This document shows, one piece after another, positions 1 to 5,718 of a stretch of DNA of 5,725 nt; position 1 is the stretch's first letter, and each line of letters begins with the position of its first letter. The translations under genes were made by a program, and so were the position numbers. The notes beneath the pieces were generated by a model. It was not told the origin of the DNA. It saw only the letters and a list, made by a program, of their open reading frames with translations, and searched no databases. Source of the DNA: an uncultured Eubacteriales bacterium (GTDB taxonomy: Bacteria; Bacillota; Clostridia; Oscillospirales; Oscillospiraceae); assembly GCA_900549865.1 (NCBI GenBank), contig URPU01000118.1:1-5725 (forward strand), in the 5' to 3' direction.

Positions 1-31
1 AAACTCTGCGAGGCTTTTTTTGACAAGCTGG
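1..31 (-). repeat. Left copy of a 31-bp dispersed repeat module (inverted relative to right end)
   Basis: The first 31 bases match the reverse complement of 5670-5699 at every position except one: the T run is seven long here and six A in the right copy. The match stops at base 31/32, where this copy runs into a different hairpin (32-62) while the right copy runs into a two-hairpin element. It cannot be followed leftwards because the window starts inside it. A 30-base match in non-coding DNA on opposite strands is not chance, so this is a dispersed repeat part, not a gene. No function is evident. Confidence 0.85.
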
Positions 32-62
32 ACCGCGGCCCGGATGCATTCCGGGCCGCGGT
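32..62. terminator. Strong GC-rich hairpin, probable convergent terminator
   Basis: Bases 32-44 and 50-62 are perfect reverse complements: a 13-bp, almost wholly G+C stem with a 5-nt loop (TGCAT). It lies 43 nt beyond the stop codon of the leftward gene ending at 105, where a terminator is expected. On the plus strand the stem runs into a T-rich stretch (TTTGCGTTT, 62-70), which fits a terminator for a rightward gene outside the window. On the minus strand no T run follows directly, so for the leftward gene it would be a non-classical terminator or an RNA 3'-end stabiliser. The fold is certain; the role is inferred. Confidence 0.55.
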
Positions 63-104
63 TTGCGTTTCAATATTGAATTTTATGCGCTATGAGCATT
101 GCGC

Positions 105-1100
105 TTACTTCACCCTTGTCAGCTCAAGCGTCTCGTCGTCGAGCGTGAGCACGAGGGTATAGCCGTCAAAGCTTTCGACCTCCGCGTCGATGATGTTGTT
201 TCTTCTGTTCTCAAATTTAAAGGACGCCAGGATCTCGTCTGCGGTCTCATCATATTCAAATTTGACAGGATCAGTGATGCTGCACTTGATTTTTCCACCG
301 CTTTTTGTTCGCAGTTCAAACTCGACATCTCTATGACTCTCATCTTCTACGCGCTTAAATGTCCAAGTTCTTCCGTTGCTGTCGGTCCAGTCGCCTATCA
401 TCGCGTATTCGTACAGCACCGTTAAGTCCTCGCCGTCTGCTTTCTCGTATACGAGTTCCGCATCCATCTCATACGCAACTATTTTCTCCGCGTCTGCTTT
501 GGCGGTCTCGCTTGTGTCATAGACCTCGCCGATAATGCTCAGTGTCAGCACCGGGCCGTCCTCGGAATCCTCAACGGAGTAGTAGAGGTGGAGATCGGCC
601 TCCTCATCCTCCTTAGCATCCTCAAGTGACGGGATCACGATCTCATCGCCGACCACCGTCGCGGTTTCTGCGTCATCTTCGTCGTATATTGCATAAGGAC
701 CACTGCGGGAATTCACGACTTGCCCGTCATAGTTGACTACAAAAAGCCCGAACGATTTTGCCTCATTCTGCTCAAGCCCCTCGCAGGATACGAGCTTCCA
801 CACGCCGAACAGCTCCGCCGGGAAGCGTCCGTCATCCGGTTCCTCTGTATCCCCGGCGTCAGTATCAGCTTCGGCGTCAGTATCAGCATCAGCATCCGCG
901 TCAGCTTCGGCTTTGTCGTCTGCTTTGTCGTCTGCCTTGGCGTCAGACTTCGCTGCATCATCGGTTTCCTTTGCCGCGTCCTTCTCCGTCTGCTGCGCGG
1001 CGGGGGAGCTTGCGCTCATCCTCATCCCCTGCGGCAGTGCGCAGGCGAGGGAGGACAGCATCATGACGATGCTCAGCAAAACTATGGCTATTTTCTTCAT
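105..1100 (-). CDS. Exported or lipid-anchored protein with Asp/Ala-rich linker and lipocalin-like C-terminal region
   Basis: This 331-residue protein starts at an ATG with a GGAG ribosome binding site 7 nt upstream (1108-1111). Residues 1-21 are a classic export signal (MKK, then a hydrophobic core). Cys20 could be lipidated, but the preceding residues (Ser-Leu-Ala) are a poor lipobox; cleavage after Ala-Cys-Ala is the alternative. Residues about 38-90 are a low-complexity Asp/Ala/Lys/Glu linker that should be disordered. The rest is rich in beta-strand pattern, with two similar starts, GVWKL (99-103) and IGDWTDSNGRTWTF (235-248), and a C-terminus ending LELTRVK, like small lipocalin-type beta-barrel domains of Firmicutes lipoproteins. 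It follows pgi by 42 nt on the same strand and may share its transcript. I do not recognise a specific family or function; an extracellular ligand-binding or envelope role is a guess. Confidence 0.85.
   Translation of the reverse strand: MKKIAIVLLSIVMMLSSLACALPQGMRMSASSPAAQQTEKDAAKETDDAAKSDAKADDKADDKAEADADADADTDAEADTDAGDTEEPDDGRFPAELFGVWKLVSCEGLEQNEAKSFGLFVVNYDGQVVNSRSGPYAIYDEDDAETATVVGDEIVIPSLEDAKEDEEADLHLYYSVEDSEDGPVLTLSIIGEVYDTSETAKADAEKIVAYEMDAELVYEKADGEDLTVLYEYAMIGDWTDSNGRTWTFKRVEDESHRDVEFELRTKSGGKIKCSITDPVKFEYDETADEILASFKFENRRNNIIDAEVESFDGYTLVLTLDDETLELTRVK
854..935. repeat. Short in-frame tandem repeats encoding the acidic linker
   Basis: Inside the preceding coding region two exact repeats are visible. 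A 16-base unit, CGGCGTCAGTATCAGC, occurs at 854-869 and 872-887 (18-bp period, six codons). A 12-base unit, TTTGTCGTCTGC, is duplicated back to back at 912-923 and 924-935 (four codons, Ala-Asp-Asp-Lys twice). Between them runs GCATCA-like degenerate hexamer sequence. All periods are multiples of three, so gain or loss of units changes linker length without breaking the frame. Confidence 0.8.
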
Positions 1101-1142
1101 TTCGGTTCTCCGTCCTTTTCGCTGTAATTTTTTCTATGTCTT

Positions 1143-2414
1143 TCAGCAGCCGGGCTTGCCCAGCATGCGGAACATATTCTTCTTGTACGCCTCGACGCCC
1201 GGCTGGTTGAAGGGGTTGACCCCTGACATGTAGCCGGATATGGCACAGGCCATCTCAAAGAAGCACACCAGCGAGGCGAAGCCCTCCTCGTCGCGCCTGT
1301 CCACCTCGATGATCATGTTCGGCACGCCGCCGGAGATGTGCGCCTCCTTCACGGCCTCCGCCACGGTCGCGCTTATATCCGTCAGATCGCGCCCCGCGAG
1401 GTAGTTCAGCCCGTCCGCGTCGGCCTCCTCAAAGGGCACGGCGTAGCTGTTGTGTGAGCGCTTGAAGCGCACGACTGTCTCCATCATTGCGCGCGGCCCG
1501 TCCTGGATGTACTGCCCCATGGAATGCAGGTCCGCCGTGTACTCGACGGAGGCGGGGAAGATGCCGATGCCGTTTTTGCCCTCGCTCTCGCCGAAAAGCT
1601 GCTTCCACCACTCCGCCATGAAGCGGAAGCTCGGCTCATAGCAGGCGAATATCTCAATATTGTGGCCGTTCTTGTAAAGGCGCTGGCGCGCGGCGGCATA
1701 CTGCCACGCGGGATTGTCTATGCCGCGGTCGTCCAGCTTTGAAAACTCCGCAATGGCCGTGTCGATGACCTTGCGCACGTCTATCCCGGCCACAGCCATA
1801 GGCAGCAGGCCGACAGCCGACAGCACACTGTAGCGCCCGCCGACGTCGTCGGGCACGACGAAGGTCTCCCAGCCGAACTCGTCGCCCAGCTCCTTCAGCA
1901 CGCCCTTGTGCGCGTCCGTCGTTTCAAATATATGCTCGTTCGCCTTGTCGCCGTACTTTTTCTGCAAAAGCTCGCGGAAGATGCGGAAGGCGATAGCCGG
2001 CTCCAGCGTGGTGCCGGACTTGGAAATGACGTTGATGTCAAAATCCATGTCGCCCAGCAGCTCTATCGTGCCGCACAGCGCGTCGGCGGATATGCCGTTG
2101 CCGACGAAGAATATCTTCGGGTCGTTCGGGCCGGGGATGGGCTTGAGCAGCTCTATCGCGCCGCGTGCGCCGAGGTAGGAGCCGCCTATCCCTATCACCA
2201 CCAGCGCCTTGGAGCGGGCGCGTATCTTCTCTGCCGTGGCGATTATCTTGTTAAGCTCATAGTCCTTTATGCGCCGCGGAAGATCCAGCCAGCCGGTGAA
2301 CTCCGAGCCGAGGCCGGACTTGTTCAGCAGAGTTTCGTAAGCCTTTTCGGCGGCCTCATAATCCGGGCCGTTTCCCAGAAAACCGGCTGCGCCGGTCAGA
2401 TCGACTTTGACCAT
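1143..2414 (-). CDS. pgi: Glucose-6-phosphate isomerase
   Basis: This 423-residue cytoplasmic enzyme interconverts glucose 6-phosphate and fructose 6-phosphate in glycolysis and gluconeogenesis. It has the sugar-isomerase fold and the family landmarks in order: GIGGSYLG (75-82), the phosphate-binding SKSGTT (131-136), the first signature around GGRYS (192-196), GESEGK (275-280) with the base-catalyst Glu276, ring-opening His297 in DLHSMG, and the second signature NPFNQPGVEAYKKN (400-413) with Lys411. It is slightly shorter than the roughly 450 residues usual in Bacillus, but both ends look intact: the N-terminal GWLDLPRR segment and the C-terminal signature are present. The ATG is preceded by GGAGG (2426-2430) at 11 nt. 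A promoter at 2478-2505 reads into it, so it is probably the first gene of a transcript continuing into the exported-protein gene. No catalytic residue is missing. Confidence 0.98.
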   Translation of the reverse strand: MVKVDLTGAAGFLGNGPDYEAAEKAYETLLNKSGLGSEFTGWLDLPRRIKDYELNKIIATAEKIRARSKALVVIGIGGSYLGARGAIELLKPIPGPNDPKIFFVGNGISADALCGTIELLGDMDFDINVISKSGTTLEPAIAFRIFRELLQKKYGDKANEHIFETTDAHKGVLKELGDEFGWETFVVPDDVGGRYSVLSAVGLLPMAVAGIDVRKVIDTAIAEFSKLDDRGIDNPAWQYAAARQRLYKNGHNIEIFACYEPSFRFMAEWWKQLFGESEGKNGIGIFPASVEYTADLHSMGQYIQDGPRAMMETVVRFKRSHNSYAVPFEEADADGLNYLAGRDLTDISATVAEAVKEAHISGGVPNMIIEVDRRDEEGFASLVCFFEMACAISGYMSGVNPFNQPGVEAYKKNMFRMLGKPGC

Positions 2415-2477
2415 ATTTTTCTTGACCTCCGTTTTTCTTGTGTGTCAGTGATCAGCAATAATATAAATTATAAGGAT

Positions 2478-2505
2478 ATTATATACGCTTTTGGCAGCTT
2501 TTCAA
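2478..2505 (-). promoter_or_regulatory. Sigma-A type promoter for pgi
   Basis: On the minus strand TTGAAA (2505-2500) and a perfect TATAAT (2483-2478) are 16 nt apart, with a predicted start near 2471 and a leader of about 57 nt to the pgi ATG. A second TATAAT (2472-2467) is present but has no good -35. The surrounding 2455-2510 is a sharply AT-rich island between GC-rich genes. The -35 lies within the 12-mer AGCTTTTCAACA (plus strand, 2496-2507), which recurs exactly at 3908-3919, so a factor binding that motif would compete with polymerase here. Confidence 0.75.
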
Positions 2506-2603
2506 CAGTTTTCTGTGCCGCCGCGCGTGTGCAAAATGACGAATTTTTGAAATTTCGCTCATCCGCCCCGGCCAAGCCCGCGCGTGCGGCCTGCACCGGC
2601 AGC

Positions 2604-3755
2604 CTACAGCCCCAGCATCCTTCCGCCCAGAAGCCCCGCCAGCCCGAGAAAGCCCAGCCGCGGCACGTCGTCCGCCGCCACCACGGGCACCTCCGCCACG
2701 GCCGTGCCGCCAATGCTGACAGTCATCACGCCAAGTCTGTCGCCCGCGTGCACCGGCGCGGGCACGGCGCTCTCCACGGTCATGGAGTATTCGGGCTGCG
2801 CGCCGGTCTTGCGCACAAGGGCGTATTCCGGCCCCGTCAGCTCCGTCTCCACATGCGCCGCCCTGCCCAGCTCCACGCTCACCTCCGGCAGTGGCGCATC
2901 CGTGCGCAGCGGGCACAGCGCGTAGTTTGCGAAGGCGTAGTCCAGCAGCGCCCGCGCGTCGGCATTGCGCGAGTCCGCGCTCTCCGCGCGCATTATAACG
3001 GCGATGTACTCCACGCCGTCGCGCTCCGCCGTGGCGGAGATGCAATATTTCGCGGCCGAGGTGAACCCGGTTTTCAGCCCCGTGCAGCCGGAGTACCAGT
3101 AGACGAGGCGGTTTGTGCTGCTCAGGCCGAACTGGCCGTTCCTGATGCTGTCCATCCATATGGTCGTGTAGTCCTTGATGAATTCGTGCCGCAGAAGCTC
3201 GCGCGACATAACAGCCACGTCATAGGGGGAGGTATAGTGCTGCTCGTCGTCGAAAAGCCCGGTGCAGTTCGTGAAATGCGTGTCCTCCAGCCCCAGCTCT
3301 GCGGCGCGCTGGTTCATCCGCTGGACGAAAAGCTCCTCACTGCCGGAGATATGCTCCGCCATCGCCACGGCGCAGTCGTTGGCGGATACGACCGCGATGC
3401 ATTTTATCATGTCGCGCACGCTCATCCGCTCCCCCTCCGCCAGATATACGCAGCTTCCCCCGAAGGACGCGGCGCGGGCGCTCGCGGTGACGGTGTCGTC
3501 AAGGGAGAGCGTGCCCGCCTCGATATCCTCCGCTATCAGCAGCAGCGTCATCACCTTCGTCACGCTTGCCGGAAGGCAGCGCGTGTGCGCCTCCTTTTCG
3601 TACAGCACCTCGCCCGTGGCCTTCTCCATCAGCACGGCGCACGGCGCGGACACGCTTGGTATCACGCCGGGCGTGGCGGGCGCGGCGCAGGCGGCCGCCC
3701 CCGGCAGGGCGAGAAGCACGGCGGCAGTGAGAATTAAACAGAAAATACGCCTCAT
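2604..3755 (-). CDS. Serine-type D-alanyl-D-alanine carboxypeptidase (peptidase S11, DacF/DacB-like)
   Basis: This low-molecular-weight penicillin-binding protein of 383 residues removes the terminal D-Ala from peptidoglycan pentapeptides outside the membrane, limiting cross-linking. All three active-site motifs are present: SVTK at 64-67 (nucleophile Ser64, Lys67), SAN at 124-126 and KTG at 228-230. Residues 1 to about 25 are a signal peptide (MRR, long hydrophobic core, cleavage near Ala-Cys-Ala-Ala). After the catalytic domain (about 32-272) comes a beta-rich segment (about 280-360) matching the PBP5 C-terminal domain. The protein ends in a short glycine/leucine-rich hydrophobic tail (368-383), a plausible weak membrane anchor, shorter and less amphipathic than in well-studied DacA/DacF. 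The ATG has GAGGT (3765-3769) 9 nt upstream. No spore gene neighbours (spoIIAA/AB, spmA/B) are in the window, so whether it is sporulation-specific DacF or a vegetative enzyme cannot be decided. Confidence 0.95.
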   Translation of the reverse strand: MRRIFCLILTAAVLLALPGAAACAAPATPGVIPSVSAPCAVLMEKATGEVLYEKEAHTRCLPASVTKVMTLLLIAEDIEAGTLSLDDTVTASARAASFGGSCVYLAEGERMSVRDMIKCIAVVSANDCAVAMAEHISGSEELFVQRMNQRAAELGLEDTHFTNCTGLFDDEQHYTSPYDVAVMSRELLRHEFIKDYTTIWMDSIRNGQFGLSSTNRLVYWYSGCTGLKTGFTSAAKYCISATAERDGVEYIAVIMRAESADSRNADARALLDYAFANYALCPLRTDAPLPEVSVELGRAAHVETELTGPEYALVRKTGAQPEYSMTVESAVPAPVHAGDRLGVMTVSIGGTAVAEVPVVAADDVPRLGFLGLAGLLGGRMLGL

Positions 3756-3868
3756 TTCAATATGACCTCGTTTCCGTGTGAATTCTTCTGCCTGATAATA
3801 TGGCCGGAAAAGTTACAATATGCGCCGGTTTACAAAACCTGCCCGTTTGCGACAGCCAAAAATGAATA

Positions 3869-3973
3869 TGTGAATAAAGCGTGACGCGCGCACCACGGTT
3901 TTTCAATAGCTTTTCAACACTTTCAACAGAGTTTTCAACATCGCCGTGTGAATAAAACGCCGCGTGTGGATGG
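3869..3973. promoter_or_regulatory. Cluster of DnaA-box-like 9-mers in the divergent intergenic region
   Basis: Two copies of TGTGAATAA (3869-3877, 3947-3955) are exact reverse complements of TTATTCACA, a form of the DnaA-box consensus TTATNCACA. Between them four related 9-mers sit in one orientation at 9-12 nt spacing: TTTTCAATA (3900-3908), TTTTCAACA (3911-3919), CTTTCAACA (3920-3928) and TTTTCAACA (3932-3940), each differing from TTATCCACA at two or more positions. TGTGGATGG (3965-3973) is a further near-match. AT-rich DNA follows (about 3981-4070). The clustering is seen; DnaA binding is inferred. Another repressor recognising TTTTCAACA is possible. No dnaA, dnaN or rpmH is nearby. Confidence 0.5.
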
Positions 3974-4071
3974 TCCGGAGTTTACATAACGCAAATTATT
4001 TTTCTGCCCGCTCGTTTACGAAGTTTAACTTTTTCTTTACGGCAGTTAATCAACAATTAACAATTTATGTG

Positions 4072-4100
4072 TTGACGCTCCATACAGCCGATAGTAAAAT
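4072..4100 (+). promoter_or_regulatory. Sigma-A type promoter for the AI-2E family permease gene
   Basis: TTGACG (4072-4077) and TAAAAT (4095-4100) are separated by the optimal 17 nt, each one base from consensus. The predicted start is near 4107, giving a leader of about 28 nt that contains only the ribosome binding site. The promoter abuts the AT-rich run CAACAATTAACAATTTATG (4051-4069). In the divergent direction I could not find a convincing -35/-10 pair for the carboxypeptidase gene. Confidence 0.75.
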
Positions 4101-4134
4101 AAAGTAGATAAATTTCGGCCGGGGAGGCAGTATT

Positions 4135-5439
4135 GTGAAAAAAGGCTTCAGATGGGATAAGAAATACCTCTATTGGGGCGTGACGGCCTTCTGCGTCGTC
4201 GCCTGCGCCATAGTTTTCTATATGGCGCTGAACTATCTGCCGGTTCTCGGCGCGGCGCTGAAAAAGCTGATGGGCATTCTCAGTCCGTTTCTGTGGGGCC
4301 TTGTGATAAGCTATCTGCTTCTGCCGGGGCTTCGCGCGATAGAGCACGGCGCTTTCGGGCCGCTGTGCGCAAGGCTTTATAAAAACAACGGCAAAAGCGA
4401 CGGAAAGCGCCTTGCGCGCGGGCTGTCCGTGCTCGTGTCGGAAATTATTTTGCTGATTGTTCTTGCTGCCCTGGTGTATCTCATCATCCCGCAGCTGTAC
4501 CAGAGTCTTGAGACCATCGTCAAAAACAGCAGCACCTACATAAACACCGCCGGTCTCTGGGTGGAGCGGCTGCTTCAGGACTATCCGGAGATAGAGCAGT
4601 ACGCCATGGAGACCATCGGCAAGGTCAACACCAGTCTGATGGACTGGCTTCAGACCACCGTCCTGCCGGAGCTGGGCAGTCTCGTGGCGAATGTGACGAC
4701 AGGCGTGTACTATGTCGTCATGGCCATATACAACCTCATCATCGGCATCATCGTCTCCGTCTACATCCTCGCCAACCACGAGACCTTCTCCGCCAACGCC
4801 AAGCGCTGGCTGTACAGCATCTTTTCCGTCGATACGGCGCATCGCATCCGCCGCGGCCTCGACTTCACCAACAGGACCTTCGCCGGGTTCATAAACGGCA
4901 AGCTGCTCGACTCGGCCATAATAGGGCTTATATGCTATATCGTCTGCGCCATTCTGAACATGCCCTACGCGCTGCTCGTCAGCGTCATCGTCGGCGTGAC
5001 GAACGTCATCCCCTTCTTCGGCCCGTTCATCGGCGCGGTGCCGAGCGCGCTCATCATCCTGCTCGTCGATCCGTTCAAGTGCCTTGTGTTCGTTATCTTC
5101 ATCATCATTCTCCAGCAGCTTGACGGCAACGTCATCGGGCCGAAGATCCTCAGCAGCTCCATCGGCATAAACGGCTTCTGGGTCATGTTCTCCATCATCC
5201 TCGGCGCGGGGCTGTTCGGCTTCTGGGGGATGCTGCTGGGCGTGCCGGTGTTCGTGGTCATTTACACCGCGATAAATAACCACATCGACAAGAAACTGAA
5301 AGCCAGCGACCTCCCGTGGGAGACCGCTGACTATGTCGGCGTTGACTATATAGACCCCGTCACCTATGAGCGCGTGATGAAGCGCCGCCCCGGCGACGCG
5401 GAGGACGGCGAGGACGACGCCCCCGCCGAGAGCAAGTAA
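4135..5439 (+). CDS. AI-2E family (YtvI/YdbI-like) polytopic membrane permease
   Basis: This 434-residue integral membrane protein belongs to the AI-2E exporter/PerM family (COG0628). Members have been linked to autoinducer-2 export, Na+/H+ antiport or unknown cargo, so the substrate here is unknown. The start is GTG, chosen because GGGGAGG (4121-4127) lies 7 nt upstream and the reading starts with a basic N-terminus (MKKGFRWDKK). Hydrophobic segments are near residues 13-33, 47-65, 98-117, 188-212, 258-276, 278-310, 312-327 and 347-381. A soluble helical stretch (about 118-187) between the third and fourth segments is typical of the family. The conserved core is visible: FINGKLLDS (252-260), TNVIPFFGPFIGAVP (289-303) and QQLDGNVIGPKILSSSIGI (327-345). 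It ends in a very acidic tail (about 420-434). Length and motif order are normal. It stands alone, divergent from the carboxypeptidase gene. Confidence 0.95.
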   Translation: MKKGFRWDKKYLYWGVTAFCVVACAIVFYMALNYLPVLGAALKKLMGILSPFLWGLVISYLLLPGLRAIEHGAFGPLCARLYKNNGKSDGKRLARGLSVLVSEIILLIVLAALVYLIIPQLYQSLETIVKNSSTYINTAGLWVERLLQDYPEIEQYAMETIGKVNTSLMDWLQTTVLPELGSLVANVTTGVYYVVMAIYNLIIGIIVSVYILANHETFSANAKRWLYSIFSVDTAHRIRRGLDFTNRTFAGFINGKLLDSAIIGLICYIVCAILNMPYALLVSVIVGVTNVIPFFGPFIGAVPSALIILLVDPFKCLVFVIFIIILQQLDGNVIGPKILSSSIGINGFWVMFSIILGAGLFGFWGMLLGVPVFVVIYTAINNHIDKKLKASDLPWETADYVGVDYIDPVTYERVMKRRPGDAEDGEDDAPAESK

Positions 5440-5491
5440 CAAAGGGAAGCTCCCACAGGCCCATTCTGCGGAAAAGCCAGCCGCACCCTTG

Positions 5492-5540
5492 CCTCCCTTG
5501 AAAAGGGAGGTGGGCCGGTGCAAGCCGGTCCGGAGGGATT
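5492..5540 (+). repeat. Two-hairpin intergenic repeat element, copy 1
   Basis: The first hairpin is CCTCCCTT (5492-5499) with AAGGGAGG (5503-5510) and a 3-nt loop. It is followed at once by TGGGCCGG (5511-5518) with CCGGTCCG (5525-5532) and a 6-nt loop; two of the second stem's pairs are G-T, so it folds better as plus-strand RNA. The element closes with GGAGGGATT (5532-5540), whose GGAGG could alternatively pair with the opening CCTCC. Element 2 has the same order of parts in the opposite orientation. It begins 52 nt after the permease stop codon and could act as that gene's 3' end structure, but there is no T run. Confidence 0.7.
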
Positions 5541-5613
5541 TCACCTGACGCAAGCCAAGCTCTTGCTATAAAGCGGCATGACGCAGCTTCTTTTCTGATC
5601 AGGCCTCAAGGCC

Positions 5614-5669
5614 AATCCCCCAGGCATTGTCATGGAACATGCCAATGCCAGCCCCCTTTGCAAGGGGGC
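5614..5669 (-). repeat. Two-hairpin intergenic repeat element, copy 2 (inverted)
   Basis: Read on the minus strand it has the plan of copy 1: hairpin GCCCCCTT/AAGGGGGC (plus-strand stems 5651-5658 and 5662-5669, 3-nt loop), then a second hairpin (5623-5634 with 5638-5649, 11 of 12 pairs, 3-nt loop), then TGGGGGATT as the closing tract (5622-5614). The first stem and the GGGATT end are conserved with copy 1. The second hairpin has a wholly different sequence but is still a hairpin, so the fold is retained while the sequence is not. It abuts the 31-bp module at 5670. Confidence 0.7.
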
Positions 5670-5699
5670 CCAGCTTGTCAAAAAAGCCTCGCAGAGTTT
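5670..5699 (+). repeat. Right copy of the 31-bp dispersed repeat module
   Basis: The reverse complement of these 30 bases equals bases 1-31 apart from one base in the A/T run. It directly joins copy 2 of the two-hairpin element on its left and overlaps a palindrome on its right, so it looks like a connecting part of a larger composite repeat. No reading frame or ribosome binding site is associated with it. Confidence 0.85.
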
Positions 5700-5718
5700 C
5701 GCGTCCGCAGACGCGAAA
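5697..5718. repeat. Perfect palindrome with 9-bp stem
   Basis: TTTCGCGTC (5697-5705) and GACGCGAAA (5710-5718) are perfect reverse complements with a 4-nt loop (CGCA). Read on the minus strand, the hairpin is followed 11 nt later by the six-T run of the 31-bp module, so the composite could serve as a leftward terminator, though the gap is longer than in a classical one. The window ends 7 nt further on. Confidence 0.65.

Noticed and set aside
2520..2603. Intrinsic terminator after the carboxypeptidase gene
   Set aside because: Only weak self-complementarity, such as around 2540-2557, and no stable GC stem followed by a T run on the minus strand.
2479..3159. 226-residue minus-strand frame overlapping the end of the carboxypeptidase gene
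   Set aside because: It is a shifted frame of that gene, Arg/Gly/Ala-rich, with no initiation signal; the real gene is intact, so there is no frameshift.
1908..3737. 609-residue open frame on the plus strand across pgi and the carboxypeptidase gene
   Set aside because: It is antisense to two genes with complete catalytic motifs, crosses their intergenic promoter, has no ribosome binding site, and its Arg/Ala/His-rich composition is typical of an antisense frame in GC-rich DNA.
3869..4070. Firm call of the chromosomal origin oriC
   Set aside because: The usual neighbours (dnaA, dnaN, rpmH) are absent, and most boxes deviate from consensus at two or more positions, so only a DnaA-box-like cluster is claimed.
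4057..5553. 498-residue open frame on the minus strand opposite the permease gene
   Set aside because: The permease has the full family motif set with promoter and ribosome binding site. The antisense frame is Asp/Glu/His-rich without domains and runs through the repeat element at one end and the permease promoter at the other.
5492..5718. CRISPR array
   Set aside because: The repeated units are palindromic, in opposite orientation and of unequal sequence, with no regular direct repeats, unique spacers or cas genes.
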